DNA from: Hygrocybe punicea
Lineage: Eukaryota; Basidiomycota; Agaricomycetes; Agaricales; Hygrophoraceae
Reading direction: 5' to 3'
NCBI GenBank assembly: GCA_963556145.1
Contig: OY744461.1
Span: forward strand, 4,092,001-4,156,000
DNA: 64,000 bases
The position numbers were made by a program, and so were the translations under genes. The notes under the pieces were generated by a model, which saw only the letters and a program-made list of their open reading frames with translations, searched no databases and was not told the DNA's origin. Shown in pieces: positions 53,404-64,000 of this stretch (position 1 is its first letter; every line of letters starts with the position of its first letter).

Positions 53404-56400
53404 TAGACTGTCCAGGGGCAGGGCTAGGGCCAACCCATTTTTGCTAGCCCTGACCCTGACCCTTGAGGGCCAGGCCAACCTCAGCTGGCCCTGGCCCTGG
53501 GTCATAAGGGCCAGGTCAGGGTTGGGCCAGATCAGGGTCAGCCCAGGGTTAGCCCAGGCCCTCTATCTCAAAAGTTTGTGGTACATACATCAGGAAATGG
53601 GGTTCGGTCTTATCCCGCCTTAGTCAGCTCTTAGTCAGCACTTAGCTGTCTTAGAGCGTCTTAAGCACTAAGACGACTAAGACGAAATTAAGTAGGTCTC
53701 TCTACTTGAATGACTTAAATCTGACTTATTGTCGACTTATCAATCTTAAATAGTACTTATTCTTCTATTATTTCACTGAGAATGGATATTTGCAGAAATC
53801 AATAAAATATATTACTATTATATTAACTACAGGACAAGTACAGTATGTTCGAGTAATGCCACACCCAGTATCCAGCTGGTGCTGCTACTGCCGCCGCCGC
53901 CGTGCTGCTAACGGTGGTGCTGCGGCTGCTGGTGATGCCATGCTGGTGGTGCTAGTGGTGCTGGTGTTGCCGCCGCCACTGTGACGGCGAGTTCGGTTGT
54001 AGACCCGAATGGGAATCTATGAAAGTGGTGATCAGCTAAGAAGTGATCAGAGGAGTTTAGTGTCTATAGTCTAGTCAATCCAACCCGAATCCGGGGTTCC
54101 GGATCAGAGGGGAAGTGAAGAGAGTGGAGTACGAAGACTAATGAGACGATACGAAGCGAGGACTAAGAAATAGAACTGAAGGGATGCAATATGATATGGT
54201 AGGATATAATCTGATGGGATGTAATAATGATGTTGTAGTATAAGGGTACATCTTTTATACTACTGGGAGAGATCCTGTGCTGTAGTAACCATGTACTACA
54301 AGCGAAGGCTGTAACTGATGGTAGAGAGGTGGAGCGGAGTATAGGGGGAATGGTGCTATGTACTAAGTAACGGGAAACGAAGATATATCATATGTAACTA
54401 TATACATACTGATTCCGGGTCGTTAGAGACATCGCATCTTGAGTATGAACGATTCCGGAGGCGGAATCCGGAGCGGAATCGACGGAAAGGACCGGAAACG
54501 GGCGGAATCGACGATACGTGAATGGGACTGGACGGGGACGAAGTGGGATATGAAGAGGATTCGGGTCTAGAGGGCCCGGAGCCTCTACACCGCCATGCTG
54601 GTGGTGGTGGTGCCGCCGTTTCTGGTGGTGGTCATAGCGTAGCCACCGTTGCTGGTGGTGGTGGTGTTGCAGCCGTTGCATTGCTGCCACTGGTGGTGGT
54701 GCCACCGTTTCTGGTGGTGGTCGTAGCGTAGCCGCTGCCACCGTGACGGTGCTGGTGTTGGTGTTGGTGCTGCTGCTGCTGCTGTGCTGGTGGTGGTGCC
54801 ACTGTTTCTGGTGGTGGTCATAGCATAGCCACTGCCGCCGTGCTGGTGCTGGTGCTGATTCTGGTGCTGGTGGTGCTGGTGGTCCTACCGCTGTCGTGTG
54901 CTATTGCTGGTGGTTCTACCACCGTGGTGGGCTATTGCTGGTGGTGCTACCGACATGATGGAGCTGGTGCTGGTGGTGGTCGTAGCGTAGCCGCCATTGC
55001 TGGTGGTCGTGGTTGTGGGGGTCACAGCGTAGCTGCCGTTGCTGGTGGTCGTGGTCATGGTGTTGCAGCTGTTGCGTTGCCGCCACTGGTGGTGGTGGTG
55101 CCGCCGTTTCTGGTGGTGGTCATAGCGTAGCCGCTGCCGCCATGATGGTGCTGGTGTTGTGTTGGTGCTGGTGTCGCCGCTGGTGGTACTGGTGGTTCTA
55201 CTGCCGTGGTGTGCTAGTGCTGGTGGTGCTACCGACGTGATGGTGCTGGTGCTGGTGGTGCCGTTTCTGGTGGTGGTCGTAGTGTAGCTGCCGTCGCTGG
55301 GGCAGTGGTGGTGGTGGTGGTGGTGTTGCAGCCGTTGTGTTGCTATCACTGATGGTGGTGTTGCCGCTATTATGTCGCCGCTGGTGGTGGTGGTGGTGAT
55401 GCCGCTGGTGGTGTTGCCGCCGTTGTGTTGCCACCGTCACTGGTGGTGGTGGTGGTGGTGATGTTGCCGCTGTTGCATCGCTGTCGGCACCAGTGGTGGT
55501 GGTGTTGCAGCCGTTCCATCGTGGTGGTGGTGGTGCCGCCGTTGGGTCTTCGCCACAGTCACTGGTGGAGAAGGAGGTTGTGGCGGTCGTTTAAGAGAGG
55601 TAGCGCTTACCTTGTTGTTAAAACGAACCGTGTACAAATAAAGCCAAAGTTTGGACTTAGAGAAATTTTCGACTCACCACTTCGATGTATATTACATAAT
55701 CATCCACACTGAACTACGAAAAAGTGTTAAGGAAGCAAAAAAGGGTAAAGACAATGGAATATATGAAAAGTAAAAAAAGTCTTGAGAAAAATAAAAACAC
55801 AAAGTAAAAGTGTATGTTACTTAGTGCCTTAGATATACTTAGTCTACTTATCGGACACTTAGTTTACTTAGCCTCTTATGGCTTGTGATTAAGTCAGCTA
55901 AGTCAAATAAGTCAAAACCCCATTTACTGATGTATGTGCTCTCGATTAACAGTTATTCTAATCTACATAGTCATTATTAAAGTCAAAATCTCCAATATAT
56001 TTCTTCAATCTCTCCTACCACATCAAGCCTTGTATCTGTGTATCCAGCTTGTAGCTTTTGCAGTCCTCTAAATTTGGATTTCTTCATTTGGCATTTTCAA
56101 GGATCATCAGTGCATATGTGGTCAGCAATACAGGTTCAAGTTGTAGGTATTCCTAGACAGTCATGAGCCATTTTTGGTAGCATTTTATACTGTGGAGTTA
56201 TGAAACTGTGGGGTATCCCAAGGCTAAAAGGATCTCCAACTCTGAAAACTAACAATATAAGCTTGGTGTTTTGGCAAATGCTAAAGCATGCATAGTTAGA
56301 GTCAGTTAAACCACATACATGTACCCCTGACATCTAAGGGGGCTGGGCCTGGGCCAGCCCTTGGTTGACCCTCAGGGCCAGCTGTTTGCTGACTTGGCCC

Positions 56401-56465
56401 TTGGCCCTTCAAGGGAGGGCCAGCTAATAACTGGCCCAGCCCTGGCCCTGCCCATGGACAGTCTA
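53404..56465. mobile_element. Non-autonomous hAT element with minisatellite cargo
   Basis: Ends TAGACTGTCCAGGGGCAGGG and inverse (TAGACTGTCCATGGGCAGGG) with 8-bp TSD CTCACTGC (53396-53403; 56466-56473). Subterminal GGGCCAGG words are dense on both sides. Inside is another inverted-end unit (about 53571-55960, tips ACATACATCAG plus AAATGGGGTT, CTTAGTC-rich flanks) around the GGT minisatellite. No transposase. Confidence 0.78.
53880..55590. repeat. GCCGCTGGTGGT minisatellite, interrupted
   Basis: Degenerate GCTGGTGGTGGTGCC/GCCGCC units at 53880-53985 and 54580-55590, separated by about 600 bp of unique DNA with GATTCCGG/CCGGAATC inverted words (54430-54520). Open frames (Val/Leu or His/Thr/Ser repeats) are artefacts. 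Confidence 0.75.
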
Positions 56466-56479
56466 CTCACTGCACTCAT

Positions 56480-56660
56480 TGTCACCACTGCTGTCACTGG
56501 TGCCTTGCAGGTGCTGGTGCTGGTGCCCAGGCTGATGTTGGCATGGTGCTGCTGTGGTGCTAGCATGGTGCTAGTTCCTGTGCTGGGCTGGTTCTGGTGT
56601 TGGTGCTGGCATGGTGCTGGTGCTGGTGCTGGTTCTGGTGTTGCTGGTGCTGGTGTCCAT
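56480..56660. repeat. GGTGCTGGT minisatellite
   Basis: About 180 bp of GGTGCTGGT-type repeats (CAGGTGCTGGTGCTGG) between the hAT element and the decayed LTR element. Confidence 0.7.
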
Positions 56661-58355
56661 TGTAAGTAGTTGTGTCTGGTCAGTCATGTGATCATGTTCC
56701 CATGGTTGGACCCAGTCAGTAGCCTGCAGTAGTCAGTCCCAGTTCAGCCTTATCCATGTCATTCCACACTGACTGCCTCTGAGTCCTCAGAGGTACCTGT
56801 GGTACCACTCCATCATGGCAATGAGAGTGATCTTCAACTCATGGACCTTTTTCTATCTGTGTTTCCCACTTTTTTTACCACTCTTTCTTTGGAGATGACT
56901 TTTTTTGACCTCACCATCAGTTGCAGCACAACATACATTTTTTGGCACTCCCCAACCCAATGTGTATTCATTTGGCCCTCCACATCCTCATTTGACATCC
57001 CAAGATCTCCTGCTCCACTTTGTCATCCTGAATGAACCATCACTGCTGTTTTTAGTGGTCTGGTGTTTTGAAATGTCACCATTTTTTGACCTCCCATTTT
57101 TTTGTCATTCCTGACCCAAGACAGGCTCATCCAACACCATGGGCCCTCATTCAATGTATAAAAGCTTCCCGTTCACCTACACCACCCCAAATCCATGGTC
57201 ACCAACCTTTTTCATCACCCCACAGATCCACCACATCATCACCATTGGACCCCTGTTTTTTTTCGCATACCCCAACCCATGGACCCATTTGACTTCCTGC
57301 ACCATTGTTCCACCAGCCAGAATCCCCCATTCACCTTCATTGCACCAAACGAGCCCCTGATGTCATTTTCAGACACCCCAGCCATGCAACATGTCACCAT
57401 CTCGCAGCCCCATTCTACCAACATAACTGGTCCCAGGTCAACTTGTCAAGCTCACAGCCCACTTGTTTGCAACCCCAGAGCACCCTATGCACCCTCAACA
57501 CCATAAATGGACTATCCCTGCCATTTTGTGGACCCCATCATGTTTCACCAAGTCACTGCCCCTGACTGGTTTCATGTACCACATCTAGCCCCATGCACCC
57601 TCATTCAGCTCCCAGCAGCTTTGCCCTTGACCCCATCAACTGCTCCAGACCCATAGGAACCCAAACAAGTCACCACCATGACCTCTTTGTGCACTATTGC
57701 CAGTCCCCCATATTAAGACCCCCTGATGCCACTTCATGGCCAAATGCACACTGTATGGTTCCTTTATTCTTGTTTTCACTATGCCTTATCCTGTTCCATC
57801 CTGTTTCTGCTCCACAATGACATTTATTGGACATCTACGAACCATCATCACTCAACAGCACCATACATATTTACTTATGCACAAACCACCTAGTCAATTT
57901 ACAGATCACAAGAACTTACACCCTGGGCTATGAGGACTCGGTTTTGAATGTTTTTTACCCTACCCTGTGATGTGAGACCCAAGCCCTGATAGTGAGGCAT
58001 TTGAGGATGGAAGAGCAGAGCAGAGTTATGGTTTGGTCATCTACCACCCTCAATGATCTTGGAGGACGATATGGTCCTGCCTCACGACTTGTAGTGAGAG
58101 ACTGGGAGTTGTGACTGGAGAGTTTTTTTTTCGTCAGTTTTTTTTGCTTTTTTTCTTTTTCTTTTAGTAGCAGCATGGTGATGAGGACGTCACCATAAGG
58201 AGGAGGGGCACTTGTAGTAGTTGTGCCTGGTCAGTCATGTGATCAAGTTCCCATGGTTGGACCCAGTAAGTAGCCTCCCTGATGTAGTAGTCAGTCCAAG
58301 TTCAGCCTTATCCATGTCATTCCACCCTGACTGCCTCTGAGTCCTCAGAGGTACA
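56661..58355 (+). mobile_element. Old, CpG-depleted copy of the short LTR family
   Basis: LTRs 56661-56812 and 58213-58355 (right one truncated after GAGGTAC) align with those at 16016 and 16922. GGAGGAGGGGCACT precedes the right LTR, as in the young copies. The interior is colinear with the minus-strand interior of 16922-18946 but with C-to-T and G-to-A changes at most former CpGs. No gene. Confidence 0.8.
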
Positions 58356-58359
58356 TATC

Positions 58360-59260
58360 AATACAACAAAGAATCACACACCACCAGTTCCTTCTTTAAA
58401 AGAAGGAAATGTACCTCCCATGATTTAATGACTGCCTCTCAAAGCTTAGTATGAAGGTGGATATCATAGTCTTTTAGGTCCGACTGAAGGAGAAGGAAGA
58501 GATCACAAAATTCACAGCACTCGATGACATTGATAGACATGAAATTGCCAGTAGTTAAAGCAGATAAACAAGCAGTGCACTTACCTGGTCATCTGCAACA
58601 ATAAAATGGACAAAATGCTTGAGACATGCAGCAGAAGAGAATGTCAGGCACAACAGGCCACCTGCCTTGAATGAATCATGGAGGGTAGGTTGACTAACAA
58701 GGGCAGCTTCTGCATGAAGTAGTTTTGCCAATGGAAGGGTATTGAGCCAACCATTGTCTTCACACAGTTTGGTGTACTCCACCTTGGTGCTTATGAAGGT
58801 GGATGCAGAGGTTGGTATAGGTGGTCTTCATGGAAAAGGCATAGGTAAAGTCCTTGTGTTTCAAAGGATCCCTGTTGTATAAAGTACTTTACAGTGATTG
58901 AGTAAATAATAGCATAAAAATCAAAGCTATGTACTTGCAACAATTACAGATGGTCTTCATATTTTGCCAGGTATCCCCCTTTGTGAAGAAGAAGGCCCAT
59001 ACATTGTGGGCTGCAGTCAAGACATGGCTAGGACATGGAACACTGACAGAGGAGACGATAACAGATGGTGCCACAGATGCTGAAATGGACAGTGCAGTAG
59101 ACAGTGCAGCAGATGGTGCAGAGGACATGATGGATGGATTGGGGATAGATTCAACAGAAAGAGAGCATGAGGGGGCACTTTGGTGCCATGGCTGTTTGGA
59201 CTTCTGGGATGTTGCTGATGGCATAGTGGACATGCCAGCAGTTGCAGATGATGACAGAGG
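58360..59260 (-). pseudogene. Truncated hAT transposase remnant
   Basis: Minus-strand fragments in order: NVWAFFFTKGD followed by CNCCKY (BED-finger-like), LPLAKLLHAEAALVSQPTL, ACLKHFVHFIVADDQ, INVIECCEFCDLFLLLQSD, then KL*EAVIKSWE. The same segment order occurs in the hAT at 13398-29105 (IIEFIVRDDQ, SINVVESPHLRAIFLML). The catalytic half is missing, cut off at the LTR element's end. In-frame stop at a former CGA. Confidence 0.65.
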
Positions 59261-59799
59261 GGGATAAACAGATTGTCAACCCTTGCATTGGACAATGGGA
59301 TTAAAACTAGGAGACGAGGACCAAGATGAGGGCATCCCTTGCCCTCGCTGTCTCTTACTTGAAATGATGGGATGGAATGCTTAGTGCATGATAAGGACAG
59401 TTGATGGTGGCACTTGCCTATGTATCTTTGCCATGCTGCCCTTGACCCTGACAGTTTGATGCATTACATGCAACATCATTCTGTTATTGTCTTGAAATGG
59501 CCTTGCCTCATGTTCTAGGCATCAACCAGACAGCAATAATTCAAAAAAGGTACTTTACCTCTGGATTTCTGAGTCACTATTGTACTTGTTGCCATCAAAG
59601 TCACATCACAGGGTTTAGCTGTTCATTGTGCATAAGTAAAGTATGCATCATTTGTGTCTTTAATGTTTTTGCTACATGTGTATGTGCATGGGCTGGAGAC
59701 AATGGTCCACGCACATTCAGATCAGTATATAAGGCTTATGGAAAACATCCAACTCCCTCATACCCACCAAATATTATTTATGTTAGTAAAATTAAGTCA

Positions 59800-59965
59800 T
59801 ATGTAAGGGTTGTAGCTGGCTAGCTCATGTGGCTAACAGCTACAGAATATCTTGTAACTAGCTGTAGCTGCTCTGTAGTCTAGCCAAGCCACCTACAAGC
59901 CAAGCCAATATATCAGCTCAGCTACAGCTTGTAGCCAGTTTGTAGCTGTCACCTTGGCAACACTA
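59800..59965. repeat. Orphan hAT terminus
   Basis: GTAGCTGGCTAG/AGCTACAG-rich DNA ending in CTTGGCAACACTA at 59965, the inverse of TAGTGTTGCCAAG, which matches the first 11 bases of the hAT and MITE TIRs at 9645 and 12263. The partner end was not found. Confidence 0.5.
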
Positions 59966-59984
59966 TCTGTACAGATGTAATTTT

Positions 59985-60715
59985 GGTTCAAGGAAAAACT
60001 GAGCAAGTTTCTCCCTACAAACTTCTTTGTAGTCTTCATTTTGTAGCATAATTGGACAATATCATTTTGGGTGTCAAAAAAACCAGTTTACTTTTCAGTC
60101 CATCCACAACTCACCATCTACTAAGGTAGATGTAATCCATACGCATCCCATGTCACATGATAAAGCTTGACAAAACTTGAGAAATCAGCATGCCAATTAA
60201 TTGAGGCATCCTACCCAAATTGTGTTCACACCAGAATTTTGGATTACTTTAACCAAAATTATTGGCGCAGACCAAATTTTGATCCTGCGTGTGGACAAGC
60301 TGGCATCTAGCTTCGAGGCCAAGAGAATTTTGCATGATTGCCCAAATTGGGTAGACACAAGTTAGCGTGAGTGAAAAAAACAACCTTCAACTCCGTCAAT
60401 GGACAAACCAAGCAAATGTTTCATATATAGTAAACATAGTCATAGGTTAACCAGTCATTATTTGCCTACAATTGACATAAGGAAAGTAACGAGCTTTGTG
60501 GTGCACTTAACAAAAAATGATAACTTCAATGGTCACAATGATGTCACAGCACATGACATTAGATGCACATGGATTACACCTACCTTAAATATTGTCTAAA
60601 TTTAATTACAGGAATACATAGCCCATAAAGAATAGTACAACTTTCCCTCTATAACCATCTCAATCCATGCAGTATTGAATGAGATACAAGATTCAGCACT
60701 AATTCTACTAGGTCC
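59985..60715. repeat. Fragment of the outer-element arm family, with a MITE
   Basis: 59990-60123 plus 60586-60710 match 34160-34375 of the right arm. The insertion between them is the 60124-60585 MITE. Confidence 0.65.
60124..60585. mobile_element. 462-bp MITE with TA target
   Basis: TIRs AGGTAGATGTAATCCAT / inverse AGGTAGGTGTAATCCAT, flanked by TA. The right arm at about 34273 shows the unfilled site (CACTAAATATTG). A TAA/Harbinger reading of the TSD is possible. No coding content. Confidence 0.75.
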
Positions 60716-60857
60716 AAATAGTGCGTGCACAATTAGTACTGCAAGTTATTGGTATCACTATAAAAGAGGCTGCAACTTCATACTAGTCCAACAATACAAG
60801 TGTGGTTTGTAGTGGATACAAAATAATTATCATTTAACATTATACACACACCCTCAA

Positions 60858-61417
60858 TCACGAGGATAGCGTTGACAATCTCCGGGAGCGATCCGCACCT
60901 CTAATGATGCGGTACGGATGCATACGTGCGCCGCTGGTAATGTGGTGGTGCCGTGGATGCCGCAACCGGTCCACCGCTGCGCCGAGGAGAAGTAGGGCTT
61001 GTCCTCGCTTGGCTCTCTCGACAGATGCAGCTGGCGTGACGGGAGGCGGGACAACAATGACTGCATCCGCGGTGTCGAGTGTGGCCGGAACAAGGCGAAA
61101 TTTGGCAGTGGATAATTTAACGTGCGGTTGCGGCGTTGACCAGTGAGAAGAGAGATCGGAAGGAGAGGGAGAAGGCGTGCGTGATGAGGTCGAGGAAACT
61201 CGACGGGAATGCGGCCATTGTTGCGGTACACTTAGACATGTGCAGGCCTAAAGCAAAATAATTCATTCAGTGCCGAGGAGAAAAGGATACAACACACCTG
61301 GTGCTCATCTAGCTCGTACGATTCGTGGACAGCGGATACTAGGGGCATTCTTATAGGTATTGGGAGGTGGAGTGTGCGAATGGAGGGGAGGGTCGGACGG
61401 TAGCTGGGATATGCCAT
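60858..61417 (-). CDS. Small conserved-looking protein, unknown function
   Basis: Two exons (61417-61298 and 61247-60858, 50-bp GT-AG intron with TTTAG acceptor) give 169 residues. The start MAYPSYRPTLPSIRTL leads to a Leu/Pro region, and the C-terminal half is basic (RAKRGQALLLGAAVDRLRHP, then many Arg/His). Ser/Thr-rich centre, no membrane segment or signal peptide. The longer overlapping frame without splicing is rejected because only the spliced one gives sustained codon-like composition. Stop is TGA at 60858-60860, right beside the repeat boundary at about 60850, so the 3' UTR may be transposon-derived. Not recognised. Confidence 0.55.
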
Positions 61418-62019
61418 TTTTGTTTGGTACAAGTCGTATAATGAAGATAGATATTTTGAGAAAAGCACGGCGAAGAAAGGAAAAGAGTTGTCCACCTGTG
61501 GTACCGAAGGCCTGCCTTAAATTTGGAACTCGGGGCTATTGAGAGTGTTGCAGAGGTCGGACATAATACAGTAACGACGAGCTTTATAGGGCTGAATGGG
61601 TAAGATCTAGGCGATTCATTGAGATACATTTCGCAAAGGCTTGAAGATGCGTTCTATGGTTCACTCACCATTGTGCGCATCTTGTCCGGGTTGGACAAAA
61701 AGATCGAAGTGTTGTTTACGCCAATTTGGCCTTCAAGTTCAAGCGGACATTGAATATTGAATGCGGATAACTCAGCCCCCTTTTTGTCCATAATTCCAAA
61801 CCCCTTCAATTGATAGGCGCGTGACAGATTTGTACAACTATGTGACACGCGAACAGATCTTAGGTAAAACGAAAAGTTTAACGATATCCGACAGATATCT
61901 AAATTCTAATAAGCCAGGATAAAAAAGTAACGACATTTAGATCAGGAAAGTAACATAGAGTCGATTAGAGAGAGACATGCCAACGATGTCGAACTCCATT
62001 TGTCCGTCGTCGCAACTTT
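61418..62019. other. Intergenic region with a doubtful short frame
   Basis: Mostly promoter and 3' UTR space between two minus-strand genes. A 64-codon minus frame (61654-61848, containing LELEGQIGVNNTSIFL) is open but has no splice partner or known family. Confidence 0.4.
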
Positions 62020-62918
62020 TCAGAAAAACAGATACGTCAACAAAAGGGGCAATAGAGTCATAATGGACTGCTCCTTTGACAGATTGATGAAGGCAGAGCC
62101 ACCACTAGAGGTCGTACCGGTTGACGACGCCGTATTGGTATTGGTAGAAGTGGCAGTCGACGAGCCGCTAGTGTTCGTAACGGAGGGTGCCGGGCTGGTA
62201 CCCGTGGAAGATGATCCTGCCGATGCCAGTGATGAAGACTGGCGAGGGACGTAATGATATGTCAGCAAGGGACGCGAGATGAGTGAATATAGGCACGTAC
62301 GGTCGCAGAGATTGGTGAAGTGGTGAGGGGAGAACTGGCAGAGGAGCTAGTGGAGGGGCTAGAGACGGAACTAGTGGCGGGGGATGCGACGGTGGAGGAG
62401 TTACTACCCCCTGTGACACCACTGATTGCAGCCTGACGGTACGCATCCACGCTGTCATTCGGACCCGGGTTCACGATCATCACCATTCCCACCGAGCAGT
62501 GGGGCTGTACAAATAGAATAGACGTGTTTGAGAGGAGGGTATGTGTATAGGGCGTGAACGACTCACGGTGCAGAATACGTAAATGGAGTTGGAAGTAGAT
62601 ATGCTAATGGTATATACCGAGCCGTCTACCCGCACGAATAATCAATATACAGGAGGCAATCTCACATACACACTGCGTACCTGTTTTAACCCCACTATCA
62701 AACCCACCCTCAGTGTGACAGGGGTCGTTCAACTTCGCAGTCGCCTCGGAAGCGGTGTGTATGGAGCCGTGAAAGTGGAAGTTGACAGACTCGCCGATCT
62801 GGGCTACGACGGTGTCTGGTGTGAAGGTTAGGCCATTGGCGCCGACTTGTACGTCTACAGCCGCACAAGTGAATATAAGAGAGCTGAGGACGACGACGGA
62901 GAGAAACGGTGGCTTCAT
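62020..62918 (-). CDS. Secreted GPI-anchored cupredoxin (Ser/Thr-rich)
   Basis: Four exons (62918-62681, 62625-62567, 62504-62301, 62238-62020) give 239 residues. Signal peptide MKPPFLSVVVLSSLIFTCAA; then a plastocyanin-like domain: VQVGANGLTFTPDTVVAQIG, FHFHGSIHTAS (likely His ligand), DPCHTEGGFDSG, and VFCTPHCSVGMVMIVNP with the Cys/His/Met copper pocket and disulphide cysteines. A long Ser/Thr/Gly-rich stalk follows, then a hydrophobic C-terminus (SIMTLLPLLLTYLFF) after small residues, typical of a GPI signal. It probably sits in the cell wall or membrane and binds copper or acts structurally. Introns of 62-65 bp. No damage seen. Confidence 0.85.
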
Positions 62919-63480
62919 CGGTTTCGGGGAGAAAGGGTAAAGGGGGACATTACAGAATTGCTCCCGGTTATAAGCTGAACAGCTTCTTCTGTTTTGCTTG
63001 GCAACACAGCCACCATCTTACATATCCGCAGCTAGGTTTCACTCGGCAGAACTCGGCACGACGGATATGACGTAACCCGCTCCGACGGGTTACCATTACA
63101 AAATCGGGGCGCATATAGTCATTGTTAGTGTCCATCGCGACGTGTGTCAAACGCGGAAATAATCCGAGTACTGTAGTGACCGGACTAGGCCAGCAATATT
63201 AATGTCAAGATGGGTTACGTTGGGAAGACAGGTCCGACAGGAGGAGATTTTTCGTTGCCAAACACTGGTGCCAACATCACGGTACTTCGGTTTCGAAGAA
63301 AGGGCGAGCATAAATCTTGAATATTTGGTAGCGCGGGTGATGGAATAAATAATGCAGCCTACAAGTGCGGATTCGAAGTCAAGAACGCGGCGAGCTACAA
63401 GCGCTAATCGCGAAAGGTAGATTCTTGCATGTGCAAAGGGTTCACAATAAGGCGCGACGCGACGTGAACCACACTTGAAC
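62919..63480. promoter_or_regulatory. Divergent intergenic region
   Basis: 562 bp between the cupredoxin (minus) and J-protein (plus) start codons; must hold both promoters. An open minus frame across 63147-63482 shows no coding features. No TATA box is obvious. Confidence 0.45.
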
Positions 63481-64000
63481 ATGGACGATCAGGTCAATCC
63501 GTATGAGTTGCTCGAGCTCAACGTCGAGGCCACAGAACAAGAGATTCGGACAGCTTACCGCCAGCGCTCCCTGAAAGTCCACCCAGACAGAGTACGCCCA
63601 ACTTTCCTCCACTCTCAAGAGACGGTTTGCACTTGTTCCTGAGATTTCGTATTACAACTAGAACATTAACAACCCCAATGCTGGTACGTCCCAAAAACAC
63701 CTACAACTCAACAACATAACAATCTGATATCCATCGATGACCGTCCTGCCAATAAAAAGCTCGCAAATTCCACGAACTCAACCAAGCCCACGAATTACTC
63801 CTTGATCCACTCCGTCGCCTTGCGCTCGACGCAAAACTGCGGTTGAGGGAAGCACAAAAGGCCAGGTTGGGAAAATATGACGTCAAACGTAAGGTGCTCG
63901 TGGAAGAGCTTGAAGAGAGGGAACGTGCGTTTAAAAAAGCCAGGATGGACAAACAGAAAGAGGAGGAGGATCGGTGGCGAGAGACTGAGAGAATAAAAGA
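63481..64000 (+). CDS. DNAJC17/Cwc23-like J-domain protein (5' part)
   Basis: Exons 63481-63591, 63662-63683 (22 nt) and 63760 onward. The start MDDQVNPYELLELNVEATEQ leads into a J-domain with the HPD tripeptide (KVHPDR), NPNAARKFHELNQAHELL and DPLRRLALDAKL, then a charged helix (KRKVLVEELEERERAFKKA). Human DNAJC17 and yeast Cwc23 share this layout and work with the spliceosome; the RRM expected further on is outside the window. The gene is truncated by the window edge, not broken. Confidence 0.85.

Noticed and set aside
53790..55712. His/Thr/Ser or Val-rich frames
   Set aside because: GGTGCC minisatellite reading frames.
63147..63482. 111-codon minus frame upstream of the J-protein
   Set aside because: Lies in the divergent promoter, no domain, and would overlap the J-protein's 5' leader.

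Overview
The window looks like a gene-poor, transposon-packed stretch of an Agaricomycete (mushroom-forming basidiomycete) chromosome. The basis is many 50-60 bp GT-AG introns in every host gene, basidiomycete-style proteins, chromovirus, hAT and MULE transposons with spliced genes, and high-CpG young repeats beside CpG-poor old ones. No tRNA, rRNA or CRISPR array was recognised. All exon models and target-site duplications (TSDs) were read by eye.

Layout. (1) 1-4.2 kb, host genes: the first exon of a RAD51-family protein running off the left edge, an intact NAPE-PLD-type metallo-hydrolase (minus) and a divergent three-RRM RNA-binding protein (plus). (2) 4.49-35.09 kb, a Russian-doll nest of transposons. 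The outermost is a TA-flanked long-inverted-repeat element. It holds a gag/pol-less LTR element (7784-33572, TSD TCGC), which holds a hAT transposon (9645-31614, TSD CTCACAAG). The hAT carries its transposase, a second large gene of unknown function and a BCS1-like gene fragment. It was then hit by a MITE (TSD CCATCGAC), an LTR element that itself contains another of the same family (TSD GCGT), and an almost brand-new Ty3/Gypsy chromovirus (TSD ACGTT; the two 1606-bp LTRs differ at one base seen). (3) 35.2-40.1 kb, small non-autonomous elements and AT-rich repeats, no intact gene. (4) 40.16-48.51 kb, a MULE transposon with a 9-bp TSD (TATATACAT). It encodes a peptidase-like (Ulp1/C48) plus MULE-transposase reading frame and carries fragments of clathrin heavy chain, Hsp90 and a WD40 protein. 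(5) 48.5-60.7 kb, old repeats, foldback elements, GGT-rich minisatellites, a decayed LTR element and a dead hAT transposase. (6) 60.86-64 kb, host genes again: a small unknown protein, a GPI-type secreted cupredoxin and the start of a DNAJC17/Cwc23-like J-protein.

How it works together. The host genes at the two ends have unrelated jobs (lipid hydrolysis, RNA binding, secretion, splicing). The middle is an insertion sink whose order of events can be read from TSDs, interrupted reading frames and three empty or unfilled copies of target repeats present in the same window. The features most worth following are: the MULE carrying fused host-gene fragments; the hAT with a conserved-looking second gene; and a spliced zinc-knuckle reading frame antisense to gag-pol, facing a membrane-segment reading frame, both inside the Gypsy LTR.
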